Positions 21,259 to 29,456 of a stretch of DNA of 30,114 nt are shown here, in pieces. Within the stretch, counting starts at the first letter, position 1, and every line of letters begins with the position of its first letter. The position numbers and the translations under genes are program-made. The notes beneath the pieces were generated by a model. That model saw only the letters and a program-made list of their open reading frames with translations, did no database searches and was not told the DNA's origin. This stretch comes from DAOTWP01 sp034435675. Its GTDB lineage: Bacteria > Chloroflexota > Anaerolineae > Aggregatilineales > Phototrophicaceae. Where the stretch lies: the NCBI GenBank assembly GCA_034435675.1, contig DAOTWP010000170.1, positions 1-30,114 on the forward strand. Direction: 5' to 3'.

Positions 21259-22368
21259 ATGGCGTTTGACTTCGAAATCATCAAAACGCAGGGTAAAGCG
21301 CGCGCCGGTATTCTGCATACACCGCACGGCGCAATCCCCACTCCTGTGTTTGCGCCGGTGGGCACACAGGCGACGGTCAAAGCAGTGCCCCCGCGTGACC
21401 TGCTGGGCATTGATGTCGCGCTCGTGCTGGCAAACACTTATCACCTGCACCTGCGCCCCGGTGACGAACTCGTCCACACGATGGGCGGCTTGCATCGCTT
21501 CATGGCGTGGTCCGGTCCGCTGCTGACCGATTCAGGCGGCTTTCAAGTGTTCAGCCTTGCGGAAATCAACAAAATTGACGATGACGGCGTGACCTTCCGC
21601 AGCCACATTGACGGCAGCAAACGCCGCCTAACCCCTGAAATCTCGATGCGCATTCAGGAAAATCTGGGTGCGGACATCATCATGTGCTTTGACGAATGCC
21701 CCACGCCGACAGACCGGCAGGTGGTGGAACGTGCGGTTGCGCGCACGCACAAATGGGCGCTGCGCTGCCGTGAGGCACACCCGGACGACAGCACGCAAGC
21801 GCTGTTTGGCATTGTGCAGGGCGGCATCTATACCGACCTGCGGGCTGACTCCGCTGCGTTCCTGCAAACGCTGGACTTTCCGGGTTATGCAATTGGCGGA
21901 CTGGCAGTGGGTGAAACCAAAGCGGAGATGTACCGGATGCTGGACTTCACGGTGCCGCTGCTGCCCGCGCACAAACCGCGCTACCTGATGGGCGTAGGCG
22001 AACCGGATGATCTGGCGGAGGGGGTGCTGCGCGGGGTGGACATTTTTGACTGCGTAATGCCGACCCGTGTGGCGCGGCATGGCGCAGCGCTGACTCCTGG
22101 CGGGCGGGTAAATATGCGCAATCTTGACCATGCGCAGAGCGACCAGCCGATTGACCTGGAGTGCGATTGTTACACCTGCCAGCAGTTCACACGCGCCTAC
22201 ATCCGGCATCTGGTCAAAGCAGATGAACTCCTCGGACACCATCTCCTCAGCCTACACAATATCCGATTCCTGATACGTCATATGCAGGCGATGCGCAACG
22301 CCATTCTGGATGGCAGCTTAGAACAGTATACCAACAGCTTTCTGGGACGGTATCTGCAAATCGCCTGA
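21259..22368 (+). CDS. tgt: tRNA-guanine transglycosylase
   Basis: 369 residues, full length. It exchanges the wobble guanine of GUN-anticodon tRNAs for the queuosine precursor preQ1. Active-site residues are Asp91 in TDSGGFQVFSL and the nucleophile Asp264 in DIFDCVMPTRVARHG. GIVQGGIY and GGLAVGE are binding-loop signatures. The structural zinc site is CDCYTC...H (Cys302, Cys304, Cys307, His333), exactly spaced. ATG 21259 (MAFDFEIIK) matches the usual N-terminus; the in-frame GTG at 21244 is an alternative, and GGGAAG lies about 9 nt before the ATG. No other queuosine gene (queA, queC-G) is in the window. The 227 nt that follow (22369-22595) hold nothing I recognise. Confidence 0.97.
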   Translation: MAFDFEIIKTQGKARAGILHTPHGAIPTPVFAPVGTQATVKAVPPRDLLGIDVALVLANTYHLHLRPGDELVHTMGGLHRFMAWSGPLLTDSGGFQVFSLAEINKIDDDGVTFRSHIDGSKRRLTPEISMRIQENLGADIIMCFDECPTPTDRQVVERAVARTHKWALRCREAHPDDSTQALFGIVQGGIYTDLRADSAAFLQTLDFPGYAIGGLAVGETKAEMYRMLDFTVPLLPAHKPRYLMGVGEPDDLAEGVLRGVDIFDCVMPTRVARHGAALTPGGRVNMRNLDHAQSDQPIDLECDCYTCQQFTRAYIRHLVKADELLGHHLLSLHNIRFLIRHMQAMRNAILDGSLEQYTNSFLGRYLQIA

Positions 22369-22595
22369 AACCACCGCAGCACTGGCTGTAACTGTTCAGC
22401 AGAATACAGCCCAAGCCAGCCTGACCACATCTGCCCGTGCGGCGCGCCGCAAACGTGCCGGGACACGGCACAGGGGTATTCTTGCCCTTGCAGGGAACCT
22501 AGCCGGCGGCGGGCAGTAACGCGACACTGCTGGAGCAACGCATTGAGGTTTCTATCGGCGCATCGGTCGTACATCCGGGGCAGAAACGCACGCTC

Positions 22596-23420
22596 ATGAA
22601 GGGCACAAAGCGCACGTTTGCCATCGCAGTGTTCACGCTGGTCAGTTGCAGCAGTCCCATTCTGCCTGCCGCAACGCCTACCACGCCATCAACAGCGCTG
22701 CGGCTGTATGCCACCAGTGCCACGCTGCCGCTGGCAGAAATCCTCACCAGCAATTACCGCCAGTACCACCCGGCGCTGATCTTTGAAACCAGCGTGAATA
22801 ACTTCGACGCGCTGGTGGACACGACCCAGCGTGCCCCGGCAGACTCCCCGGTCTACTTCCTCACCAATCACCTCCCGGTGGACAGCCCATTATGGGGGTT
22901 CCCGGTGGCGCAGGATGGCATTGCCGTTATCAGCCACCTGGACACCACGGCAGAACACCTGAGCACCGAACAACTGCGCGGTATCTACCAGGGGCAGATC
23001 ACCAACTGGCAGGAGGTCGGCGGCGCGGATCAGGCAATCGTCGTATTCACCCGCGAGGACGGCTCCGGCACGCGCTACGAGTTCGAGCAGTTGGTCATGG
23101 GCAACCGCCGCACCACGACTGCCGCGCGCCTTGCTCCCGGCAGCGCCGCGATGGTCAGCAGCGTGGCAGCACAGCCCGGCGCGATTGGCTTCGTGTCTAT
23201 GGCGTATCTGGACAGCGCTGTGCAGGTGCTGACAATTGATGGCGTGACACCGTCCGCGCAAACCGTGCAGGACAACAGCTATCCGCTGCGTACAACGGTG
23301 TTTGTCGCCGGACTGGCAGAACCACAAGGAGAGTTCCGCGCGTTTATCGGCTGGATGCAAAGTCCCGAAGGGCAGCGCGTCGTCGCACAGCGCTATGTGC
23401 CACTGCTCAGCCAGCCCTGA
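22596..23420 (+). CDS. PstS-like phosphate/solute-binding lipoprotein
   Basis: 274 residues. A signal peptide ends in LVSC (Cys18), so it is a lipoprotein on the outside of the membrane. The body is the PBP type-2 fold of the phosphate-binding PstS family: EQLRGIYQGQITNWQEVGG and the anion-binding TREDGSGTRYEFEQLVMG, then PGAIGFVSMAYLDS, ending SPEGQRVVAQRYVPLL. Phosphate or a similar oxyanion is the likely ligand. No pstC, pstA, pstB or phoU lies next to it, so it is an orphan binding protein, perhaps sensing or feeding a transporter encoded elsewhere. ATG 22596 has no strong ribosome site or promoter; I see no better start. Confidence 0.85.
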   Translation: MKGTKRTFAIAVFTLVSCSSPILPAATPTTPSTALRLYATSATLPLAEILTSNYRQYHPALIFETSVNNFDALVDTTQRAPADSPVYFLTNHLPVDSPLWGFPVAQDGIAVISHLDTTAEHLSTEQLRGIYQGQITNWQEVGGADQAIVVFTREDGSGTRYEFEQLVMGNRRTTTAARLAPGSAAMVSSVAAQPGAIGFVSMAYLDSAVQVLTIDGVTPSAQTVQDNSYPLRTTVFVAGLAEPQGEFRAFIGWMQSPEGQRVVAQRYVPLLSQP

Positions 23421-23455
23421 CCGGCGGATACAGCAGGCAGCGCCCGCAGACGTAG

Positions 23456-23914
23456 TCAGGGCGGGAAAAGCTGTGGGGTCATCTCGGCAACAGAGTCGAG
23501 CACAGCCATCAGCGCGTTGGAGTACGTCAGGAACACCGCGGTCAGCAGCAGCGCCACCAGCAGCCACAGCCCCGTAAACGCCAGATCGCGCCGGTTGCGA
23601 TAATGGACGCGCCGCTTCGCCATCAGCATCTCCGACTCGCGCAGACGGTACAGCGCGCCCGCCGCCTGCGCATTGTTCGGGTTGATGCGCAGCACGTTTT
23701 CCAGGCACAGCGCACTCTGGTCAATCTGGCTGACGGCAACGCTCATCCACAGCCACGCATCCTCAAAATCGTTGTCTTCCCGAATCAAGTCGCGGAGCAG
23801 CGCCTGCGCCTGTTCGCGCTCATCCCCTTTCAACAGATCAATGGCATCCAGCAGCCGCCCAATGCGCGCCGCTTTGCCTGCCGTGCCCTGCTCATCTGCC
23901 GCGCCCACATCCAT
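23456..23914 (-). CDS. TPR-like protein with C-terminal membrane anchor
   Basis: 152 residues. Residues ~18-90 form helix pairs resembling tetratricopeptide repeats (AIDLLKGDEREQAQALLRDL, FEDAWLWMSVAV, CLENVLRINPNNAQAAGALYRL). This is followed by a basic stretch (KRRVHYRNRR) and a transmembrane helix (LAFTGLWLLVALLLTAVFL), then a short outside tail. It would be anchored with the TPR part in the cytoplasm and probably mediates protein contacts. The first ATG is 3 nt after the stop of the upstream LmbE gene, so the two are co-transcribed. The AGAGG ribosome site touches that ATG, so GTG at codon 3 is an equally possible start. Specific function unknown. Confidence 0.75.
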   Translation of the reverse strand: MDVGAADEQGTAGKAARIGRLLDAIDLLKGDEREQAQALLRDLIREDNDFEDAWLWMSVAVSQIDQSALCLENVLRINPNNAQAAGALYRLRESEMLMAKRRVHYRNRRDLAFTGLWLLVALLLTAVFLTYSNALMAVLDSVAEMTPQLFPP

Positions 23915-23917
23915 CCT

Positions 23918-24802
23918 CTACACCCGGTCAATAACCTGTTCATTCACATGCACACCTGCAAAGAGGTCATGCTCATCTACGCGGTTCGCCGCTGGTACCG
24001 GGAAGACCCGCGTGAAACCCTGTGTGCCGCCAAGCAGCTTGCGCAGCCAGCGGGGTGCAATACCACCGCGCCCGCCGCCCTGGCTGGGATGGCACGCACT
24101 GGCACGATCCCAGATATCATAATAGCCGCGAATATCCACTTTTGTGTGGATCGGCTCGACGTTATCCAGAATCGCCTGGGCATCAATATCCTGATTCCGC
24201 CCCAACCGGCGCGGGTCTTTGCCGCGCAGCCGCAGCAGCAGAATGCCGATGCGCAGCGCCAGCGTGGGGAAAGCGTTGTAATACAGCTTTTGCGGGGTGT
24301 AGGGCGGCAGATCGTCAATACGATATTCGGGGTCACCCGCCAGGCGGAATGCCGCTACGGTTGCCCGCTGAATGGCGATATGGTCCGGATGTCCATAACC
24401 ACCGTATTTGTTAAACGTGACCACCACCTGCGGCTGCACCTGCCGGATAACCTCGACCACCCGGCGCGTGACCGAGTCAGGATCGCGCTGCCAGGTCGCC
24501 CACAGGCTCGCCGGGTCCTGGCTGGTGTCGCTGTTCATCATGCCGCTATCTTTGTAACCCAGCAGCCGCACAGCACTCAAGCCCAACACCTGCGCAGCGG
24601 CATCCAGCTCTGCCAGCCGCAGCTCGGCAATCGTGCTGTAGCCGTTGAGCATTTCCGGCGACACCGTGCCCACATCGCCGTTAGTAGCACACAGGTAGAC
24701 CACCTCCACCCCTTCAGCGACATAACGACCAATCAGCGCCCCCAGCCCAAAGCTCTCATCATCGGGATGCGCAAACGAAATCAAAAGACGGCGGTTTGGC
24801 AT
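23918..24802 (-). CDS. LmbE/PIG-L family N-acetylglucosamine deacetylase-like protein
   Basis: 294 residues. Zinc motif AHPDDE (11-16) near the N-terminus and GHPDH (137-141) are the two metal/catalytic signatures of the PIG-L superfamily (MshB, BshB, Mca, GlcNAc-PI deacetylase), which remove acetyl groups from GlcNAc-type substrates or cleave thiol conjugates. VVYLCATNGDVG and LRLAELDAAAQVLGL are also typical. The start is ATG 24802 (MPNRRLLISF), with GAGG 7 nt upstream. The frame stays open for another 188 codons upstream, but that stretch is antisense to the Thr/Pro-rich repeat of the next gene and is not coding. The substrate cannot be told from sequence; no other mycothiol or bacillithiol gene is nearby. 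Confidence 0.9.
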   Translation of the reverse strand: MPNRRLLISFAHPDDESFGLGALIGRYVAEGVEVVYLCATNGDVGTVSPEMLNGYSTIAELRLAELDAAAQVLGLSAVRLLGYKDSGMMNSDTSQDPASLWATWQRDPDSVTRRVVEVIRQVQPQVVVTFNKYGGYGHPDHIAIQRATVAAFRLAGDPEYRIDDLPPYTPQKLYYNAFPTLALRIGILLLRLRGKDPRRLGRNQDIDAQAILDNVEPIHTKVDIRGYYDIWDRASACHPSQGGGRGGIAPRWLRKLLGGTQGFTRVFPVPAANRVDEHDLFAGVHVNEQVIDRV

Positions 24803-24969
24803 AACGAACCTCGACATACAACAAGAATGGAAGACGGGCAGAGTTGTGACGCCAGGCAGCGTGCGGCTTGGCTTACGACAAACAGCGCGCTGCCTGCTGC
24901 ATAGACGCGCCACGCTGCTGCTAAGCTTACCCTGACTAAACCGCCCTGTGCAATCACCGAACTGCACCC

Positions 24970-24975
24970 TATACT
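24970..24975 (+). promoter_or_regulatory. Possible -10 of the DUF3048 gene
   Basis: TATACT 38 nt before the ATG at 25014; the best -35 at 17 nt (GTGCAA) matches only half the consensus. It lies in the 211-nt divergent gap between the LmbE and DUF3048 genes. Confidence 0.35.
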
Positions 24976-25013
24976 GTCGCGTTTGTAGTTCAGGTGATAG
25001 CAGGATAACATTT

Positions 25014-26423
25014 ATGCGGCAAAAATCCATTGTGCTGATTCTGGGTCTGCTGTTGGTGGTCGGGTTCGGGCTGCGCGCCACCCCGCCACCGGTGCGCGCC
25101 CAACCGCTGCCGGGCACGAACACACCCGCCGGGGATGACCTCGTCCTGGCAACCAACACGCCGTCCGGACCCAGCGCGACCCCCACGCTGACACTGACAC
25201 CCACCCTGACACTAACGCCCACCTTCACGTTCACGCCAACGCTGACGCCCACAGCAACCGCGACGGCAAGCTTTACACCGACGTTTACAGCGACGCCCAC
25301 AGCAACCTTTACACCGACGGCGACCTTTACACCAACCAATACACCTTCGCCCACCCCTACGCCCAATGGTCCCTACAGCTATCCCGAAGGCATCAACGCG
25401 CTGACCGGACTGCCCTTCCCTGGCGACGCGGCGCAGAGTCGCCGCAACCTGATCGTCAAAATCAGCAATTATCCGCCTGTGGTGCGTCCACAGTCCGGCG
25501 TGAATGCCGCCGATGTCGTCTGGGAATACGAAGCTGAAGGCGGCGTAACCCGCTTCGCCGCGATTTTCCGCAGCAGCGCGCCAACGCATGTCGGCTCTGT
25601 GCGCAGCGCCCGGCTGATTGATACGCACCTGCTGGTGATGTACAGTGCGCTGCTGGCGTATTCCGGCACCAGCGAACCGATTCAGCAGCTTATTCTGGGG
25701 TCGGACTGGGTCTACCAGACCTTTTCACCGCTCAAAGGCGACAACTGCGAAGACGCCGGTTTCTGCCGCTTCCCGCGTGATGGGCTGGACTTCGAGCACA
25801 CCCTGTTTCTGGACACCACCGCGCTGTGGGAACTGGCAGAACAGCGCGGCGTCAACACCCCGCTGCGCGCGCGCGGATTCGCCTTTGCCGAACGCCCTGA
25901 CCCCGGCGGCGAAGCTGCCAACGAGGTCTACATCGAATGGTACGGGCAGGCAAATGCGCGCTGGCAGTACCATCCGGAAACCGGGCGGTATGTGCGCTTC
26001 ACGGACAATGTGCCGCATCTGGACGCCGCCGACGGCGAACAGCTCTGGGCGGATAATCTGGTGATTATCGAAGTGCCGCACGACGACTCGCCGGACATCT
26101 TCCCGGAAGGTGCCAGCTACACCTCGATTGATATTCAGCTCATTGATCAGGGTTTTGCCTATCTGCTGCGCGATGGGCGCGTCTATGAGGGTTACTGGCG
26201 GCGCGTGGATCAGGATCCCGGCAGCGCCCTGCAACTGATTTACCCCGGTTCCCCTGTGCCGATGATGATGAAGCCGGGGCGCACCTGGGTAACAGTGGTA
26301 CGTGGGCTGGGCGCGCAGGTCACGATCTCGGCAGCGCGTGCCGATATGGCAGCAACCGGCACCGCAGTCGCAGGAACACCCACCGCCACGCCCGACCCGG
26401 CAGCGCTGGACACAGATGGCTGA
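25014..26423 (+). CDS. Secreted DUF3048 domain protein with Thr/Pro-rich linker
   Basis: 469 residues. A signal peptide or anchor (IVLILGLLLVVGFGL) is followed by a ~75-residue low-complexity Thr/Pro linker (about nt 25130-25360), then the DUF3048 domain: INALTGLPF, RNLIVKISNYP, RPQSGVNAADVVWEYEAEGG, GSVRSARLID and, towards the end, the second half (EVPHDDSPD, PGRTWVTVVRG). DUF3048 proteins (YerB type) are extracytoplasmic, often lipoproteins, with no settled biochemical role; a cell-wall role is often supposed. The linker would hold the domain away from the membrane through the envelope. ATG 25014 has AGGA 8 nt upstream and starts the signal peptide. A second short Thr/Pro-rich tail ends the protein. 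The domain call is firm; the function is unknown. Confidence 0.87.
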   Translation: MRQKSIVLILGLLLVVGFGLRATPPPVRAQPLPGTNTPAGDDLVLATNTPSGPSATPTLTLTPTLTLTPTFTFTPTLTPTATATASFTPTFTATPTATFTPTATFTPTNTPSPTPTPNGPYSYPEGINALTGLPFPGDAAQSRRNLIVKISNYPPVVRPQSGVNAADVVWEYEAEGGVTRFAAIFRSSAPTHVGSVRSARLIDTHLLVMYSALLAYSGTSEPIQQLILGSDWVYQTFSPLKGDNCEDAGFCRFPRDGLDFEHTLFLDTTALWELAEQRGVNTPLRARGFAFAERPDPGGEAANEVYIEWYGQANARWQYHPETGRYVRFTDNVPHLDAADGEQLWADNLVIIEVPHDDSPDIFPEGASYTSIDIQLIDQGFAYLLRDGRVYEGYWRRVDQDPGSALQLIYPGSPVPMMMKPGRTWVTVVRGLGAQVTISAARADMAATGTAVAGTPTATPDPAALDTDG

Positions 26424-26435
26424 GACGCTGGAACT

Positions 26436-26466
26436 TGCAGGGGCAGGCTCCCCGCTGCCCCTTGCA
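26436..26466. terminator. Bidirectional hairpin between DUF3048 gene and ROK gene
   Basis: TGCAGGGGCAG (26436-26446) pairs with CTGCCCC-T-TGCA (26455-26466), 11 bp with a single bulged T and an 8-nt loop, in the 54-nt gap between convergent genes. No T-tract on either side. Confidence 0.55.
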
Positions 26467-26477
26467 GGTGCTGGCGG

Positions 26478-27683
26478 TTACAGCCGGGCATGCTGCGGCT
26501 GCAACAGCATTTCCGGATGCTCCATCAGGTGCTGTTCAAAGAAATAATGCGCTGCACCAACGGCAGCAGTGGTCGGCGAAGCTGCTTTGCCCAATCGAAT
26601 CATCACCTTATGGCTGATCAGCCGGGGCAGCGCCGCGCGCACCCACATTTCCAGATCGGCGAACAGCTCCAGCGGCATTACACCCAGCGCCCCACCCAGC
26701 ACAAACACATCCGGCTGGATAATCAGTATGAGGTTAGCAATTGCCGCCGCGAGTGTCTGGTTCATCAGTTGGATTACCCCGCCGCAAACCGGCAGTTCAG
26801 CCGCCGCGCAGCGCAGCGTGTACTCAAAACGCTGGCGCGGATCGTCAATGGCGCTGATGGCGCGATAGGGCGCGCGCTTGTCTTCTGGCAGGGCATTCAG
26901 CCGCCGGTCAAAAATCGCATTGACTCCGTGAATCGACAGCACTTCCTGCTTGTCCCGCACATCATCATCCCGCGTGTCTACGTGCAGCAGACTGCTGGCA
27001 ATCAGCCCGGCATTGCCCAGGGACCCCTTGTAAAGCTCACCATTGAGAAACAGGCTCGCCTTGACACCCTCATCAAAGCCGACATAAATCAGATTCTGGT
27101 GAAATGCCAATCCATCACTGTGAAATTCGGCAAACGCCATGCTGTCAACATCGTTGGCAATGCGCGTCATCAGCCCTGTTTGTGTCCGCAACCGGCTGCA
27201 AATCGGGAAGTTTTCCCAGCCGGGCACACGCCCGATCAGCAGAATATCGCCCGACTCCGGGTCAATAAACCCCGGTGCAGCAACACCAATGCCCAGGATC
27301 TGCCGTTCCGGCAGGATTTCGCGCACATGCTGCACGTAATCGCGCACGGCGCTGAGCACATCATCCGGTAGTGGAATGCTGTTCTGGATCAGGCGGCGTT
27401 CGTGCAGCACCTGCCCGTTCAGGTCTGTTGTAATCAGATGCACACCCGGCAGTTGCAGATGTAGCCCAATCAGGCTGTAGTAGCTCGAATCCAGCCCGAA
27501 CATATTCGGCGGGCGTCCCCCGTTCGCTTCCGCCTGCCCCACAATCCGAATCCAGCGGGCATCAGTCAGTTCCTGCACGGCTTTGCGCAGGGTCGGCAGA
27601 CTCACCTGCGTTGCCTGCTGCAAATCGGCAAGGGACATCGGCACAGAACGCAGGGATTTTAGAATACTGGTATGGGGGTTCAT
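26478..27683 (-). CDS. ROK-family transcriptional repressor
   Basis: 401 residues. The N-terminal winged-helix domain (about 5-60; MSLADLQQATQVSLPTLRKA, then NGGRPPNMFGL) is fused to a ROK sugar-kinase-like domain with GIGVAAPGFIDPESG (131-145), ANDVD (176-180, Asp178 at the catalytic position) and FLNGELYKGSLGNAG (212-226). This is the NagC/Mlc/XylR layout, in which binding of a sugar releases the operator. The zinc-binding GH and CxCGxxGCxE motifs of most ROK proteins are absent; residues after GNAG read LIASSLLHVDTR. It is probably a sensor rather than a kinase. Start ATG 27683 has TAGGA 7 nt upstream. It is divergent from the hydrolase and ABC-transporter genes, with a palindrome in the shared promoter region, so those are its likely targets and it may regulate itself. 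Confidence 0.9.
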   Translation of the reverse strand: MNPHTSILKSLRSVPMSLADLQQATQVSLPTLRKAVQELTDARWIRIVGQAEANGGRPPNMFGLDSSYYSLIGLHLQLPGVHLITTDLNGQVLHERRLIQNSIPLPDDVLSAVRDYVQHVREILPERQILGIGVAAPGFIDPESGDILLIGRVPGWENFPICSRLRTQTGLMTRIANDVDSMAFAEFHSDGLAFHQNLIYVGFDEGVKASLFLNGELYKGSLGNAGLIASSLLHVDTRDDDVRDKQEVLSIHGVNAIFDRRLNALPEDKRAPYRAISAIDDPRQRFEYTLRCAAAELPVCGGVIQLMNQTLAAAIANLILIIQPDVFVLGGALGVMPLELFADLEMWVRAALPRLISHKVMIRLGKAASPTTAAVGAAHYFFEQHLMEHPEMLLQPQHARL

Positions 27684-27702
27684 GCAATTCCTATCCAGCT
27701 TT

Positions 27703-27730
27703 TTGACAATACTTTTATAAAATGTATAAT
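27703..27730 (+). promoter_or_regulatory. Consensus sigma70-type promoter of the hydrolase/ABC operon
   Basis: A perfect TTGACA (27703-27708), a 16-nt spacer and a perfect TATAAT (27725-27730) within an AT-rich island. It is the strongest promoter in the window. Transcription would start near 27737, 39 nt before the ATG. Confidence 0.85.
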
Positions 27731-27736
27731 AAAAGT
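27711..27736. promoter_or_regulatory. Palindromic operator, probably for the ROK repressor
   Basis: ACTTTTAT (27711-27718), 10 nt, then ATAAAAGT (27729-27736): a perfect 8-bp inverted repeat with centres 18 nt apart. It covers the spacer and -10 of the consensus promoter and sits 28 nt before the ROK gene start. ROK repressors use AT-rich dyads of this size, so binding here would block both divergent genes. Confidence 0.65.
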
Positions 27737-27775
27737 AGCTTTGGAAATATTCCTTTATTGGACTAGACGCTCATT

Positions 27776-29302
27776 ATGGCATTGATCCAGCGCGATTACT
27801 ATTCAGACCTGAACCTTTACTTCGGGGACATTCATAACCACTGCGAGATCAGCTACGGGCATGGTCCACTAGAAGCCGCCTTCCGGAACGCACGACTACA
27901 ACTGGATTTTGCCAGCGTCGTGGTCCACGGTGCATGGCCCGATCTGCCGCTTGATGACCCACAGCTTGATTATCTGGTACACTATCATCAGGTCGGTTTT
28001 GAACAGGCGCAGCAGAAATGGGCAGCGTATCTGGCGCAAACCGAACGCGAAAACCGCGAGGGCGAGTTTGTCACCTTCCCTGCTTTTGAGTGGCACTCCT
28101 GCAAATATGGCGACCACTGCATCTACTTCCGCAGCGGCGGCGATCATCGCATCCTGGCGGATGCCGACCTGCCGGCACTGCGCCGCACGCTGAACGCCAT
28201 GAACACGCCAACGCTGCTGCTGCCACACCATATTGGCTACCGGCAGAGCTATCGCGGCATCAACTGGGACGCATTCTCCGAAGCATTGTCGCCTGTGGTC
28301 GAAATCTTCTCGTTTCACGGCGCGTCCGAAAGCAGCGAAGGACCCTACCCCTACCTGCACTCAATGGGTCCCCGCCACCAGCTCAGCACTGCCCAGTATG
28401 GTTGGGAACGCGGGCACATCTTTGGCGTCATCGGCTCCACCGATCATCACAATGCCTTTCCGGGCAGTTATGGCTACGGACGGATGGGCGTGTGGGCGCA
28501 GGCGCTCACCCGCGACGATCTCTGGACGGCAATTCAGCAGCGCCGCACCTATGCGCTGACCGGTGACCGCATTGAACTGCGCTTCAGTGTTAACGATTTG
28601 CTCATGGGCGATGTTGGACCTGCCGCACAGGAACGCTGGGTTGACGTGAGCGTGCGCGGCGGCGATTCGATTGACTATCTCGAAGTGCTGCACAACAACC
28701 AGATCATCCACCGTGAAAGCATTTTTCCGCAGCGGCACACCAGCGGCACATTCAAGGTTTACATCGAGATGGGCTGGGGTGAACGCGAACAGGTCATGCA
28801 GTGGGATTTCGACCTTGAGATTCAGCAGGGCACACTGCTGGGGGTAGAGCCGCGCTTTCGGGGTTATGGACCAACCGCCTCCCCCGCCAGCGATGCCGAC
28901 TATGCCTTCACTCGGCTGGCGCGCCCGACCGCCAACAGCGTTCATGTAGAGACCCAGACACGGCAAAACCCATCGCTGCACACCGCTGCCACCGAAGGCA
29001 TCGCCATTGAGCTTGATGGTTGCGCAGACACCGTGCTTGCCGCCCGCTTTAATGGGCAGACCCAGGAACTGCGCCTGGCAGACCTGTTCGGCGGGGCGCG
29101 CACGTTTTACCTCAGCGGGTTCGTCTCACCCGCTATCTGTTTTCACCGGGCAATCCCGCAGCAGGAATATGCGCACCGGCTGGCGCTGCTGCACACCGGC
29201 AGCCTGCAAGGGCGTGACTGGTATTACGTGCGCGTGCGCCAGCGCAACAACCAGTGGGCATGGAGTTCACCCATCTGGGTGGGCAGCCCGGCACAGGCTT
29301 AG
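27776..29302 (+). CDS. PHP/DUF3604-like metal-dependent hydrolase
   Basis: 508 residues, no signal peptide, so probably cytoplasmic. It starts with the metal-binding motif YFGDIHNHCEISYGHG (His20, His22), followed by EGEFVTFPAFEWHS, LLLPHHIGY (His151, His152) and IGSTDHHNAFPG (Asp223, His224, His225), the set of His/Asp ligands expected in PHP-superfamily and DUF3604 proteins. Residues ~265-508 are a beta-rich C-terminal half (RFSVNDLLMGDVGP, VDVSVRGGDSIDYLEVLHN), perhaps a carbohydrate- or substrate-binding domain. Next to a ROK regulator and a sugar ABC binding protein, it may process the imported sugar or a sugar phosphate, but the substrate is unknown. ATG 27776 has only a distant GGA as ribosome site. 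The metal-hydrolase fold is fairly sure; the family name less so. Confidence 0.72.
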   Translation: MALIQRDYYSDLNLYFGDIHNHCEISYGHGPLEAAFRNARLQLDFASVVVHGAWPDLPLDDPQLDYLVHYHQVGFEQAQQKWAAYLAQTERENREGEFVTFPAFEWHSCKYGDHCIYFRSGGDHRILADADLPALRRTLNAMNTPTLLLPHHIGYRQSYRGINWDAFSEALSPVVEIFSFHGASESSEGPYPYLHSMGPRHQLSTAQYGWERGHIFGVIGSTDHHNAFPGSYGYGRMGVWAQALTRDDLWTAIQQRRTYALTGDRIELRFSVNDLLMGDVGPAAQERWVDVSVRGGDSIDYLEVLHNNQIIHRESIFPQRHTSGTFKVYIEMGWGEREQVMQWDFDLEIQQGTLLGVEPRFRGYGPTASPASDADYAFTRLARPTANSVHVETQTRQNPSLHTAATEGIAIELDGCADTVLAARFNGQTQELRLADLFGGARTFYLSGFVSPAICFHRAIPQQEYAHRLALLHTGSLQGRDWYYVRVRQRNNQWAWSSPIWVGSPAQA

Positions 29303-29310
29303 TTCATTGT

Positions 29311-29341
29311 GCCTGCTCGCCACTGCATGCAGACGGCAGGC
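29311..29341. other. Small hairpin between hydrolase and ABC binding-protein genes
   Basis: GCCTGC (29311-29316) pairs with GCAGGC (29336-29341), enclosing the palindrome CTGCATGCAG (29323-29332). With no T-tract after it, it may be an attenuator or mRNA-stability element that lets binding-protein mRNA accumulate more than the gene upstream. Confidence 0.35.
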
Positions 29342-29456
29342 TGATGAAACCGATCGAACACGATCAGTAAGTAGAAAGGACGCCATGACCAGACAGCAGA
29401 GGATTCCCGGATCGCAACCGAATAGTGTTTATTATTTTCCAGAAAGGAATACTCCC

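Noticed and set aside
24803..25366. 188-codon N-terminal extension of the LmbE protein (Gly/Val repeat)
   Set aside because: It is antisense to the Thr/Pro linker of the DUF3048 gene, lacks a ribosome site and precedes the conserved LmbE N-terminus; ATG 24802 with GAGG is the natural start.
29385..29456. In-frame upstream start (ATG 29385) for the sugar-binding protein
   Set aside because: It has a ribosome site but would place 24 polar residues before a normal signal peptide; the downstream ATG has better spacing. Kept as an alternative in the gene entry.
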